From Leptolinea sp. UBA1437 (GTDB taxonomy: Bacteria; Chloroflexota; Anaerolineae; Anaerolineales; Anaerolineaceae), in assembly GCA_002329625.1 (NCBI GenBank), contig DCTP01000088.1, positions 1-14,423 on the forward strand: a DNA stretch of 14,423 nucleotides. Reading direction: 5' to 3'. The notes below the pieces were generated by a model. It was given only the letters and a program-made list of their open reading frames with translations, had not been told where the DNA came from and made no database searches. Shown in pieces: positions 7,246 to 14,366 of the stretch. The position numbers and the translations under genes were made by a program. Position 1 is the first letter of the stretch. Each line of letters starts with the position of its first letter.

Positions 7246-7938
7246 TTATTCCAAATCTGTGTCGGAAACAATTTCATCGTCCTCTTCTTCATCCGCCTCA
7301 ATATCATCCGAATCGATTTCCTCTTCCGGCATCTCTTTCGGTAAAGAAGATTTTTTTGAAATCTTCGAATTCTTTGCGGTATTAACGGCAGCGGAAGTGC
7401 TTTCCGCCTTTTTTCGAACAACCTTTTTGATATTTGGAGCGAGCACCATACTCATTACTCTTCCTTCCATCGCAGGCAGTTGCTCGATAGCAGCAATATC
7501 ACTTAATTCCTCGGCAATTTCCTTCAAATCTTCTAAAGCCAATTCAGGATAAGTAATTTCGCGTCCACGAAACCTTACAGTCACGCGCACCTTCATTCCG
7601 TCCTCCAACCAACGTCTTGCATCTCTGGTCTTAAAGGAACGATGATGCTCATTTGTTTTAGGCCGCAAACGAATCTCTTTCACTTCTATCTTCGTTTGGG
7701 TCTTTCGCGCTTCTTTTTCTTTTTTAGTCCGTTCATAGAGAAATTTTCCGAAATCCATTACACGACAAACCGGTGGATCGGCGTTGGGTGATACTTCCAC
7801 CAAATCCAAATCCGCATCTCTTGCCAGCTGTAACGCTGCCTTGATCGGGATTACCCCGACATTATTTCCCTTATCGTCAATAACACGCACTTCTGGGACT
7901 CTGATCGTCTCGTTAACACGAAAATCTTGTGTACTGAT
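7246..7938 (-). CDS. infC: Translation initiation factor IF-3 with acidic C-terminal tail, probable ATC start
   Basis: IF-3 binds the 30S subunit, checks the start codon and tRNA, and prevents premature 50S joining. The family signature begins at once: FRVNETIRVPEVRVIDDKGNNVGV, then ALQLARDADLDLVEVSPNADPPVCRVMDFGKFLYE, KEIRLRPKTNEHH, and VTVRFRGREITYPE. The core ends near residue 175 (MSMVLAPN) and is followed by about 55 residues finishing in a very acidic stretch (EEEIDSDDIEADEEEDDE); the usual length is about 180, here 230. Start: there is no ATG, GTG or TTG near the Shine-Dalgarno AAGGAAGGAG (7953-7944). The codons after it are ATT (7941, 2 bases away) and ATC (7938, 5 bases away), and ATC has better spacing. 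Known infC genes use ATT and let IF-3 repress itself by rejecting its own start codon; the same logic is inferred here. A TTG at 8034 in frame is rejected because it lies upstream of the promoter's -10 box. Confidence 0.95.
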   Translation of the reverse strand: MSTQDFRVNETIRVPEVRVIDDKGNNVGVIPIKAALQLARDADLDLVEVSPNADPPVCRVMDFGKFLYERTKKEKEARKTQTKIEVKEIRLRPKTNEHHRSFKTRDARRWLEDGMKVRVTVRFRGREITYPELALEDLKEIAEELSDIAAIEQLPAMEGRVMSMVLAPNIKKVVRKKAESTSAAVNTAKNSKISKKSSLPKEMPEEEIDSDDIEADEEEDDEIVSDTDLE

Positions 7939-7943
7939 AATTA

Positions 7944-7953
7944 CTCCTTCCTT
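7944..7953 (-). promoter_or_regulatory. Strong ribosome-binding site for the non-AUG infC start
   Basis: AAGGAAGGAG on the minus strand, ending 5 bases before ATC 7938 and 2 bases before ATT 7941. No AUG, GUG or UUG in frame lies downstream before the conserved FRVNE of IF-3. Confidence 0.75.
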
Positions 7954-7956
7954 ATT

Positions 7957-7983
7957 GTCGGCTGAATTCTGATAGATTCCGAC
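7957..7983 (-). promoter_or_regulatory. Possible hairpin in the infC 5' leader
   Basis: GTCGG/CCGAC (7983-7979 with 7961-7957) can close a 17-base loop that has a further 3-bp pairing possibility inside. It ends 3 bases before the infC Shine-Dalgarno and lies downstream of the predicted transcription start. A 5-bp helix with a wide loop is weak evidence. Confidence 0.25.
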
Positions 7984-8000
7984 TGAAAATCCGAATACAC

Positions 8001-8029
8001 AATATACCACAACCTTAATATATCCGCAA
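8001..8029 (-). promoter_or_regulatory. Promoter of the infC-rpmI-rplT operon
   Basis: On the minus strand, -35 TTGCGG (8029-8024), a 17-bp spacer and -10 TATATT (8006-8001). This predicts a start near 7994 and a leader of about 55 bases before the ATC start. It separates this operon from the rpiR-like gene upstream, although read-through from that gene is possible because no clear terminator is seen in 8035-8111. Confidence 0.7.
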
Positions 8030-8111
8030 ACCAAAAATGATTATTGCTATTTTTGAAATGCACTTTATTAAGAGTTCTCAATCTTTACGAATAAATTTCT
8101 AAAAAAATATT

Positions 8112-8957
8112 TTAAAGCTTTGATTCCGAAAGGATTATTTCCGGCTTATCAGCCCCTTTATCATTAATTTTATCTTCATTTGTTACATAATATAATAATG
8201 CTTCGACTACTCCGGCTTCATATAAATGAGAATATGATTTGTAATAATAAAAAGATTTTTCACCGACGGTAGATAAGAGCAAATAATCCGCCAATCTGCT
8301 TACGGGAGAATATTTATGAGCGGTAATGGCTATAGTAACCAATCCCTTTTCTTTCGCGAGTTCCATCCCTTGAACAACCAGTTTTGAACAGCCTGATTGA
8401 GAAATTGCAATGACGATATCGTTCTTTTCGGCAAGATTAATATGATTCATAAAATATTCAGGAATCATTCCATACGAGCTTCTTATCCCCAATCTCCCCA
8501 ATCGAAATCCCATATAAAGAGCCAGTGGGCTTGTATTTCCAACTGCAATCACATGCGCCTGATTGCAATTTCTGATAACACTCGCACAGGCTAAAATCGT
8601 CTCGTCATCAAGGTTTTGTCCGATTTTCAGAAAATTAGAGGCAAACATTTTGAACAGACCGTTAACGGATTGATCTTCTCCGCTCAGGTCTTCACTCTCG
8701 TAAACTTGTTTTCGTCCCAAGTCTCTTGAGAGAATAATTCGTAACTGATAATAGCCCTGATATCCGATATGCTTGCAGAATCGAATGACGGTCGCATCGC
8801 TGACATTGCTGTAATTTGCTAATTCTGAGACATTTGCATTGACAGCTAACTCGGGAAAACTCAAAATAAAATCCGCCACCTTCCTTTCTGCGGAAAAGAT
8901 TTGGTCATAATTCTCATTAATTGTTTCGATAACAGTTTTAGTCTGGTTTATTTCCAT
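8112..8957 (-). CDS. RpiR/MurR-family transcriptional regulator (HTH plus SIS domain)
   Basis: A 281-residue regulator. Residues 42-73 (NVSELANYSNVSDATVIRFCKHIGYQGYYQLR) are the RpiR helix-turn-helix. Residues about 130-260 form a SIS sugar-isomerase fold that binds phosphosugars, with AVGNTSPLA at 138-146 and AISQSG at 184-189. A polar tail follows. RpiR-type proteins act as repressors or activators whose DNA binding responds to sugar phosphates. As the last gene of the sugar operon, 18 bp after the kinase stop, it most likely controls that operon in response to a pathway intermediate. AGGGGG sits just upstream of ATG 8957. The specific ligand cannot be read from the sequence. Confidence 0.92.
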   Translation of the reverse strand: MEINQTKTVIETINENYDQIFSAERKVADFILSFPELAVNANVSELANYSNVSDATVIRFCKHIGYQGYYQLRIILSRDLGRKQVYESEDLSGEDQSVNGLFKMFASNFLKIGQNLDDETILACASVIRNCNQAHVIAVGNTSPLALYMGFRLGRLGIRSSYGMIPEYFMNHINLAEKNDIVIAISQSGCSKLVVQGMELAKEKGLVTIAITAHKYSPVSRLADYLLLSTVGEKSFYYYKSYSHLYEAGVVEALLYYVTNEDKINDKGADKPEIILSESKL

Positions 8958-8975
8958 TGATCCCCCTGAAAAGAA

Positions 8976-10160
8976 TTAATGAACCAGGGCAGGTAGAAAT
9001 CCGCCGACAAAGGCATCTCCGAGTCCGATTGTAGTTACATTTTTATCATTAACTTCTACACATGGCAAACAACAGATTTCACCTTGTTTCATTGCATTCA
9101 ACCGATCTGAAAATTGAGCTCCTTCTTTTTGAGGAGCGCTTTTTTCCATTTCGAAATAGTTCTGACGAGTAAAGTCATCGCCGAATCGATAGCGAGTACC
9201 TCCCATAGTTATTCCCCCCTTTAAAGCTTTTTTGAGAGAATCGGCATTCTTTCCGTAAGCTAACGCCCAATATTGGGTATGCAAAACGATTTTTGGAACA
9301 GGAATAAGTTCATGTAAGATTTCCAAAGATTGTAAAACCTCAAGGGGATCCAACAAATTTATTTTTCGACCGATATAACCCTCGAATTCATCTTCGTTTA
9401 AACTGAATATTTGAATGTGTCCCAACAATTTATCTCTGACAATTCGGCTGAAGTCCTTATTGTAAAAACAGGCATCTTCATAAAAAACCAACGCATCTTT
9501 CGGCAAATTTTCCATGCTGATTAATAATTTTTCCAACCGATCTTCCAATAAACTTTGATCTTGCATGGCATTAAATCCGGATATCAGGAAAACTTTCGGA
9601 TTCAGTAACAACTGACTCAAGCGCGGGTCTAAGCGCATCAAAATATTATCGAGATCGTTATCATAAATAATACGGTTGGCCTGTTTCGGTCGAATGATCT
9701 TATCTTGAACCCGGATGGTATGGTTTTGAGTAAATTGAATAATCAGATGCGGGTAAGAATTTTCTTCCGGAGCGCTGCAGATATATTCGCAATCCGGTGG
9801 TAACAACCGCCGGACATCATGATTCATGGTGACTAAATGGAGGGCTGAACTGTATCCGATTTTACTCATTGCAATTGCAGCCCTCACCGATGTCCCCCCT
9901 AAGGTAATCTTTTTCTGAAACGCTTTTGAAAAATCTTCGATTATTTGCGAAGATCGGACAAAGCACTCCCCCCCTTTTCCTTCTTTCATATAACTCAAGA
10001 TTGAAATAATTAAATCTCTTTGAGTTTGAACCTCTCCAACCGGATGGATTTCCGAATATTCGATTTCAAATTTATGAACCAGATTTTCAAAAATAGCCGA
10101 ATCCCATTCGATTTCATAATCAATATTATTTCCCAAACCAAGTACAATATCTTTTGTCAT
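8976..10160 (-). CDS. ADP-dependent sugar kinase (ADP-glucokinase/ADP-phosphofructokinase family)
   Basis: A 394-residue member of the ADP-specific glucokinase/phosphofructokinase branch of the ribokinase superfamily. Elements in order match archaeal ADP-glucokinases as recalled: LGLGNNIDYEI (archaeal NTNIDAI), SILSYMKEGKGGECFV, LGGTSVRAAIAMSKIG, RPKQANRIIYDN, FLISGFNAMQD, FSLNEDEFEGY with the Mg-binding NxxE, IVLHTQYWALAYG, and near the end TIGLGDAFVGG with the catalytic Asp at residue 382. The enzyme should phosphorylate a sugar or sugar phosphate using ADP and releasing AMP; hexose, fructose 6-phosphate or tagatose 6-phosphate are candidates given the adjacent aldolase. Neither start has a good Shine-Dalgarno: ATG 10160 is chosen, and GTG 10166 would add two residues. 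Only 20 bp separate it from the aldolase stop, suggesting translational coupling. The family is mostly archaeal and animal; in bacteria it is uncommon. Confidence 0.88.
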   Translation of the reverse strand: MTKDIVLGLGNNIDYEIEWDSAIFENLVHKFEIEYSEIHPVGEVQTQRDLIISILSYMKEGKGGECFVRSSQIIEDFSKAFQKKITLGGTSVRAAIAMSKIGYSSALHLVTMNHDVRRLLPPDCEYICSAPEENSYPHLIIQFTQNHTIRVQDKIIRPKQANRIIYDNDLDNILMRLDPRLSQLLLNPKVFLISGFNAMQDQSLLEDRLEKLLISMENLPKDALVFYEDACFYNKDFSRIVRDKLLGHIQIFSLNEDEFEGYIGRKINLLDPLEVLQSLEILHELIPVPKIVLHTQYWALAYGKNADSLKKALKGGITMGGTRYRFGDDFTRQNYFEMEKSAPQKEGAQFSDRLNAMKQGEICCLPCVEVNDKNVTTIGLGDAFVGGFLPALVH

Positions 10161-10180
10161 ATTCACTATGAAATCAGGAA

Positions 10181-11041
10181 TTAATATAAGGATGCTTTCC
10201 CAGTGGCAAGAAAGAGATCGATCTTTTGATAGGCTACCTCTTTCATCGCAGCAATACAGGAAGGTTGAATCACATTGGGTTCCCGTAAGCTGAGATCATT
10301 CAAAACTTCACGCATTTTCATAAAATATGCCGCTTTGATGTCGCTGGAAATATTGATTTTATTAATTCCCAGATTGACCGCTTCCCGAATTTCATCGTCG
10401 CGATTGTTTGAACCACCATGTAAAACCAATGGGATCGAAATAATCGATTTAATCTCTTTCAGCAAATCCAACTTTAATTCAGGCTTCATTCCTTTTGGAT
10501 AAAGGCCGTGAGATGTTCCGATTGCGATCGCAAGTGAATCGATTCCGGTTTCCCGAACAAATTTAACTGCATCTGCGGGATTGGTATAAATAATTTTATT
10601 CATACCCTGTTCGGCTTGAGCATCCGTTGATCCGATTGTTCCCAATTCCCCTTCTACCGAAACATTTACGGCATGCGCTGCTTCGACTACTTTTTTGCAA
10701 ATCGCTATGTTCTCTTCAAAAGGAAGAGCGGATCCGTCGATCATCACAGAAGTAAAGCCGTTTTGAATGGCAATAATAACCTGGTTAAAATCAGCTCCAT
10801 GATCCAAATGGATACATACCGGCAGTTTTGTTTTATATGCTTTTTCAATAATCGCTTTAACCATTTCCACACCGATGAATTTCAATTCATCGGGATGAAT
10901 CGCAATAATTAAAGGTGCATTTTTTTCTTCCGAAGCTTCAAATATTCCGTTTAGCATCGAATAATCACTTATATTGAAAGCAGGAACGGCAAAATAATTT
11001 TTATTCGCAACCGCCAGTAAGTCAGCCATATTCAGTAACAT
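10181..11041 (-). CDS. Class II (zinc) ketose-bisphosphate aldolase
   Basis: A 286-residue protein of the FbaA/GatY/KbaY family, which cleaves fructose or tagatose 1,6-bisphosphate, or related ketose phosphates, to DHAP and an aldehyde. AFNISDYSML near the start is typical. HLDHG at 78-82 supplies catalytic Asp80 and zinc ligand His81; VEGELGTIG at 129-137 follows; GTSHG gives zinc ligand His178; LVLHGGS gives His208; and KINISSD at 228-234 binds phosphate. AGAGGA lies 7 bases before ATG 11041, which favours that start over the internal ATG four codons later. It precedes an ADP-dependent sugar kinase, so the pair probably works in sequence: kinase product in, triose phosphates out. Whether the substrate is fructose-, tagatose- or another ketose phosphate cannot be decided from the sequence alone. 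Confidence 0.92.
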   Translation of the reverse strand: MLLNMADLLAVANKNYFAVPAFNISDYSMLNGIFEASEEKNAPLIIAIHPDELKFIGVEMVKAIIEKAYKTKLPVCIHLDHGADFNQVIIAIQNGFTSVMIDGSALPFEENIAICKKVVEAAHAVNVSVEGELGTIGSTDAQAEQGMNKIIYTNPADAVKFVRETGIDSLAIAIGTSHGLYPKGMKPELKLDLLKEIKSIISIPLVLHGGSNNRDDEIREAVNLGINKINISSDIKAAYFMKMREVLNDLSLREPNVIQPSCIAAMKEVAYQKIDLFLATGKASLY

Positions 11042-11104
11042 ATTATATTATCCTCTATTATTTTAATATTTATTAGTATTTTTATTTTATATCTTTTATC
11101 TATT

Positions 11105-11947
11105 TCAACTTTTTACCGATCCGGCCGTCATTCCGCCGATAAAATATCTTTGGAAGAACAGGAATAAAATCAAAACCGGCATACAGCCTAAAATACTCAT
11201 AGCCATCATCTCGTTCCACTCATAAGAATGCTGGCCCATCAATTGTTGAATTCCGATCGGCACAGTTCGCATATTGACTGTTTTTGTCAGTGTTAATGCG
11301 AACAAATATTCATTCCAAGCTTGCATAAAAGTATACATTCCGACCGAAATGATCCCCGGAATGGAAATCGGGAAAAGTACTCTCCACAACGCTACCGAAC
11401 GACTTCCGCCATCGATCATGACAGCCTCATCCAGTTCTCTCGGCAACGTATTGAAATATCCGGTCATCATCAAAATTGCATAAGGAAGCGTAAACACCAT
11501 ATAGGTCAGAATCAAAGCCCAATATGTGTTATAGAGTTTTAAAGTAACGATTAGACCAAAATAAGGGATCAAGAGCGTGATCGGAGGGACAGCCTGAACA
11601 CTGATGATAATCATGTTTAAAGTCTTTTTCATTTTGAATTCGAACCGGCTGAAACTATAGGCAGCGAAAATCGAGACAACCAAAGTTAGTAATGTCACGG
11701 CAGTCGAAACAAAATAACTGTTTAAAAAGAATCGAACCTTCACCGAATCGGTAAGAATTTTGGTGTAAGCGGTGAGAGAAAAAGTTTTCGAGATAAAAGT
11801 CGGCGGATAGGCAAAGATTTCTGTATTGGGTTTAAAAGAACATAATAGCATCCAAATTATCGGTGCGCCCGCATAAATCGCACCGAGAATTAAAAGAACA
11901 AATGCAATCGTCTTGGCAAAATTATGTCTGGCTTTTCTGGACAGCAT
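11105..11947 (-). CDS. CUT1-type sugar ABC transporter permease (MalG/LacG-like)
   Basis: A 280-residue membrane protein with about six hydrophobic segments, starting with FAKTIAFVLLILGAIYAGAPII, followed by the family phrase IWMLLCSFKPNTEIFAYPP. The cytoplasmic EAA loop that docks on the ATPase is present: LPRELDEAVMIDGGSRSVALWRVLFPISIPG is the stretch (about residues 174-204), with EAxxxDGxS and the closing P-x-x-x-P-G. It forms the translocation pore with the upstream permease. ATG 11947 is chosen: it lies one base after the upstream stop (TAAcATG), which is standard coupling, and gives a normal short cytoplasmic N-terminus. A TTG at 11989 in the same frame would overlap the previous gene by 41 bp. 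Confidence 0.94.
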   Translation of the reverse strand: MLSRKARHNFAKTIAFVLLILGAIYAGAPIIWMLLCSFKPNTEIFAYPPTFISKTFSLTAYTKILTDSVKVRFFLNSYFVSTAVTLLTLVVSIFAAYSFSRFEFKMKKTLNMIIISVQAVPPITLLIPYFGLIVTLKLYNTYWALILTYMVFTLPYAILMMTGYFNTLPRELDEAVMIDGGSRSVALWRVLFPISIPGIISVGMYTFMQAWNEYLFALTLTKTVNMRTVPIGIQQLMGQHSYEWNEMMAMSILGCMPVLILFLFFQRYFIGGMTAGSVKS

Positions 11948-11948
11948 G

Positions 11949-12827
11949 TTAAACGCTCGCTTTCTGTCTTCGGACATAAACGGATGCAAGAACCATAGAG
12001 AAAATCAAAATAATTACAGCACTTGCCGACGCCAAAGAAAATTCATATTTACTGAATGCCAGTTTATAGGTATATGTGCTTAACATTTCGGTGGCATGAA
12101 TCGGGCCGCCACCGGTCGTCATCCATACTAACGGGAATTGCTGCATCGTCCAAATACAATCCAACATCGCCATACTGAGGATAATCGGCTTTAATTGAGG
12201 AATTGTTATGGATATAAACTGATGGTATGCATTGGCTCCATCTACTTCCGCCGCCTCATATAAATCTTGAGAAATTCCTTGTAATCCGGCAAGAAGACTG
12301 ACCATATAGAAAGGATAGCCGGACCAAATGTTAATAAAGGTCAATGCATATAACGCAGTGTCTCTGGATCCTAACCATTCAACTTTCGTATGGATTATCC
12401 CTGCTTGTTCAAGAAAATAATTGACGATTCCGTTCGGATTTAACAAAAGCCGCCATAATATCGCAATAATGGCTGCGGTAAAAACCCATGGGAGAATGTA
12501 AATCACTCTGAAAAACGACTTGGTAGCGGTTGAAAAAAGCCTGCTGTTTAAAAGCATCGCGAACAATAATCCAATTACCATATGCATTACAACACTTCCG
12601 ATGGTAAAAAAAAGGGTGTTGTAAATTGTTGTATGAAAAACTTCATCCGTTAATATCGTCTTGTAATTTCCCAATCCGATATATATCGGATTTTTGTTCA
12701 TGATGACGTTATTCATCACGGAATAACTGATAACCATCACGATGGGAATCAACATTAAAACAATCATCAGAATGATTGTCGGAGACAGATAAAGATAAGG
12801 CGCGGCTTTCTTTTTAAAGGCATTCAT
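11949..12827 (-). CDS. CUT1-type sugar ABC transporter permease (MalF/LacF-like)
   Basis: A 292-residue integral membrane subunit of a carbohydrate importer. It opens with KKKAAPYLYLSPTIILMIVLMLIPI, the usual first segment of this family, then the periplasmic YIGLGNYKTIL (family IGLxNYxxil) and further hydrophobic spans. The EAA loop is canonical: QDLYEAAEVDGANAYHQF followed by ITIPQLKPI. ATG 12827 is chosen: it begins MNAFKKKAAPY just before the first membrane span, with GGAA nine bases upstream. The longer frame from ATG 12884 would start inside a strong hairpin and lacks a ribosome-binding site. It lies between the binding-protein gene and the second permease. No ATP-binding subunit is encoded in the window, so a shared MsmK-type ATPase elsewhere is inferred. 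Confidence 0.94.
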   Translation of the reverse strand: MNAFKKKAAPYLYLSPTIILMIVLMLIPIVMVISYSVMNNVIMNKNPIYIGLGNYKTILTDEVFHTTIYNTLFFTIGSVVMHMVIGLLFAMLLNSRLFSTATKSFFRVIYILPWVFTAAIIAILWRLLLNPNGIVNYFLEQAGIIHTKVEWLGSRDTALYALTFINIWSGYPFYMVSLLAGLQGISQDLYEAAEVDGANAYHQFISITIPQLKPIILSMAMLDCIWTMQQFPLVWMTTGGGPIHATEMLSTYTYKLAFSKYEFSLASASAVIILIFSMVLASVYVRRQKASV

Positions 12828-12872
12828 TTTTTCAGATTCCGGTTGTCCCTTCCCTAATTTTCTAGTAATGAT

Positions 12873-12914
12873 TACTGACCACATGAATTTTAAGGTGAAT
12901 TCACGTGGTCAGTA
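12873..12914 (-). promoter_or_regulatory. Intercistronic hairpin between solute-binding-protein and permease genes
   Basis: In mRNA sense the arms TACTGACCACGTGAATT (12914-12898) and AATTCATGTGGTCAGTA (12889-12873) pair over 17 positions with an 8-base loop. The single non-Watson-Crick position (12904 with 12883) is a G-U pair in the minus-strand RNA but an A-C mismatch in the opposite strand's RNA, so the fold suits the transcribed strand. It starts 13 bases after the solute-binding-protein stop and is followed by AUCAUUACU rather than a U-run, so it is more likely an mRNA-stabilising or partial attenuation element than a full terminator. This is a common way to make more binding protein than permease. 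Confidence 0.75.
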
Positions 12915-12927
12915 TTTCTAAATTAAT

Positions 12928-14193
12928 TTAAAACGCTTTTAACCAAGCTTCCTGAACTTTTTGAAGCATTTCGTCGACCGTTTGATCCCCCTCCAGCATC
13001 ATTTGGAATTGTTCGTCAAAGGCTCTCATTAAATCTTCCGCAACAGGCAACCCGACAAATTCGTTAGCCGGATATCCTTTTTGGTAAATTTCAAAAGCAC
13101 TTCCGAAAATTTCATCGGTTTTAACAAAATCAGGTACAGAATTTACGTTGCCAGGGAAAGCATTTGCGATAGTCGATAACTCCGAATTGACTTCTTCGCT
13201 CATCAGAAATTCCACCAGTTTCCAAGCTTCGGCTTTATGCTGACTGTTCTCGGCAATTCCGATTCCCCAGGAAGCATAAGGCAATCCTCTTTTACCTTCA
13301 TACCCATCCTCAGCAGGCACTGCGGCAAGACTGAATTTCAGTTCGGGATTTCTCTCCCGAATGATATTGATATGGGCTAATGAATCGATCATCATCCCGA
13401 CCCGACCATTTGTAAATTCTTCCACTTTGTCTTGTTCCTTCATTGTAAAAGCTCCCGGAGCAATGACGCCCGCATCGTATAAGCTTTTAATGAATTCAAC
13501 AGCACTCTTTACATCGCTGTTTGTAACATCCGGTTTCCCGTCTTTCAACATACTTTTTCCGGATGCCCAAACCCAGGACATCACATCATTCTGAATACCG
13601 TTCGGAACCTCAAGAGACAACGGAAGAACCCATCCATAGACATTTGCTTCGGGATTGGTCATAGCTTTTGCCGCGGCTGCAAACTCACTTCTTGTTGAAG
13701 GAGCTGATTCTACCCCCGCTGATTTTAATATGTCATCATTGACAAAAAGCGGATACACAAAATTGACAACAGGAATCATATAGGTTGCCCCGTTTATTTG
13801 AATTTGGGCAGCCAAAGCACTGCTGTCATATCCCGCATCGGTCATTAATTTGGACAAATCGGTAATAGCTCCTTGCTTCACAAAGTCATTTACCCAAGCA
13901 CCGTCTAAACCGACAACATCAGACATGGTGCCGGTAGCCGCTCCGGCAACGATCTGCTCTTTGGTTGAAGAATAGGGACCACTTAATAACTCCACTTTAA
14001 TTCCCGGATTCTGTTCCTCAAACTTGTCCATGAGACTTCTAAATGCACCTTGAGGAAGTTCTGGTTCCCACCATTGAGAAAACTCAAGCGTTACCGTATC
14101 TTCCGCAAAAGCTGACTTTACGCTTCCGATTCCGACAAAAATCGAAACCATCATCAAAAAACACAGCATCAAACGAATACTCTTCTTTTCCAT
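12928..14193 (-). CDS. Extracellular sugar-binding protein of the ABC importer (SBP family 1)
   Basis: A 421-residue solute-binding protein that captures the sugar outside the membrane and delivers it to the two permeases. Residues 1-30 are a signal peptide (MEKKSIR, hydrophobic core, cleavage suggested at AFA/EDT). The mature part has the family layout: VTLEFSQWWEP, LMDKFEEQNPGIKVEL, QIVAGAATGTMSDVVGLDGAWV, YMIPVVNFVYPLFVNDDILKSAG, FTNGRVGMMIDS, LPYASWGIGIAENSQHKAEAWKLVEFLMS. There is no lipobox; Cys11 is too close to the N-terminus and inside the hydrophobic core. Sequence alone does not identify the ligand. AAAGGAA about 8 bases before ATG 14193 serves as Shine-Dalgarno. It is the first gene of the operon, directly behind its promoter. 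Confidence 0.94.
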   Translation of the reverse strand: MEKKSIRLMLCFLMMVSIFVGIGSVKSAFAEDTVTLEFSQWWEPELPQGAFRSLMDKFEEQNPGIKVELLSGPYSSTKEQIVAGAATGTMSDVVGLDGAWVNDFVKQGAITDLSKLMTDAGYDSSALAAQIQINGATYMIPVVNFVYPLFVNDDILKSAGVESAPSTRSEFAAAAKAMTNPEANVYGWVLPLSLEVPNGIQNDVMSWVWASGKSMLKDGKPDVTNSDVKSAVEFIKSLYDAGVIAPGAFTMKEQDKVEEFTNGRVGMMIDSLAHINIIRERNPELKFSLAAVPAEDGYEGKRGLPYASWGIGIAENSQHKAEAWKLVEFLMSEEVNSELSTIANAFPGNVNSVPDFVKTDEIFGSAFEIYQKGYPANEFVGLPVAEDLMRAFDEQFQMMLEGDQTVDEMLQKVQEAWLKAF

Positions 14194-14232
14194 AAATTAA
14201 TTCCTTTCATTGGATTAAATTTTGTTTGGAAG

Positions 14233-14261
14233 AATATATCATGCATGGTTAAATAAGTCAA
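14233..14261 (-). promoter_or_regulatory. Promoter of the six-gene sugar operon
   Basis: On the minus strand, -35 TTGACT (14261-14256), a 17-bp spacer and -10 TATATT (14238-14233), close to the sigma-70 consensus. The predicted start is near 14226, giving a leader of about 33 bases to the solute-binding-protein ATG. The whole order down to the RpiR gene shows only short gaps, so one transcript is expected. Confidence 0.8.
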
Positions 14262-14265
14262 TGAT

Positions 14266-14275
14266 TTTCATGAAA
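14266..14275. promoter_or_regulatory. Palindromic candidate operator, promoter-proximal
   Basis: TTTCATGAAA is a perfect 10-bp palindrome within the 12-mer TTTTCATGAAAT, 4 bp upstream of the -35 box. A second identical 12-mer lies 101 bp further upstream. Position and symmetry suggest binding of a dimeric regulator; the operon's own RpiR protein is the natural candidate. The pairing with RpiR is inferred. Confidence 0.5.
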
Positions 14276-14366
14276 TGAAATTTTATTTTTAGTATTATTC
14301 CGTTTTTTGAGAGATTGTTTAGAGGCATTTGAAAGATGTTTGGCTCATTTTTACGAAATATTATTT

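Noticed and set aside
7939..8034. N-terminal extension of IF-3 from TTG 8034
   Set aside because: The extension has no IF-3 similarity and no ribosome-binding site, and it overlaps the -35/-10 promoter so it would not be transcribed from it.
11948..11989. Longer second permease starting at TTG 11989 or ATG 11977
   Set aside because: It overlaps the first permease, lacks a ribosome-binding site and adds a polar segment not needed by the family; ATG 11947 follows the upstream stop by one base.
12828..12884. Longer first permease starting at ATG 12884
   Set aside because: The codon lies inside the 17-pair hairpin without a ribosome-binding site; MNAFKKKAAPY at 12827 is the normal beginning.
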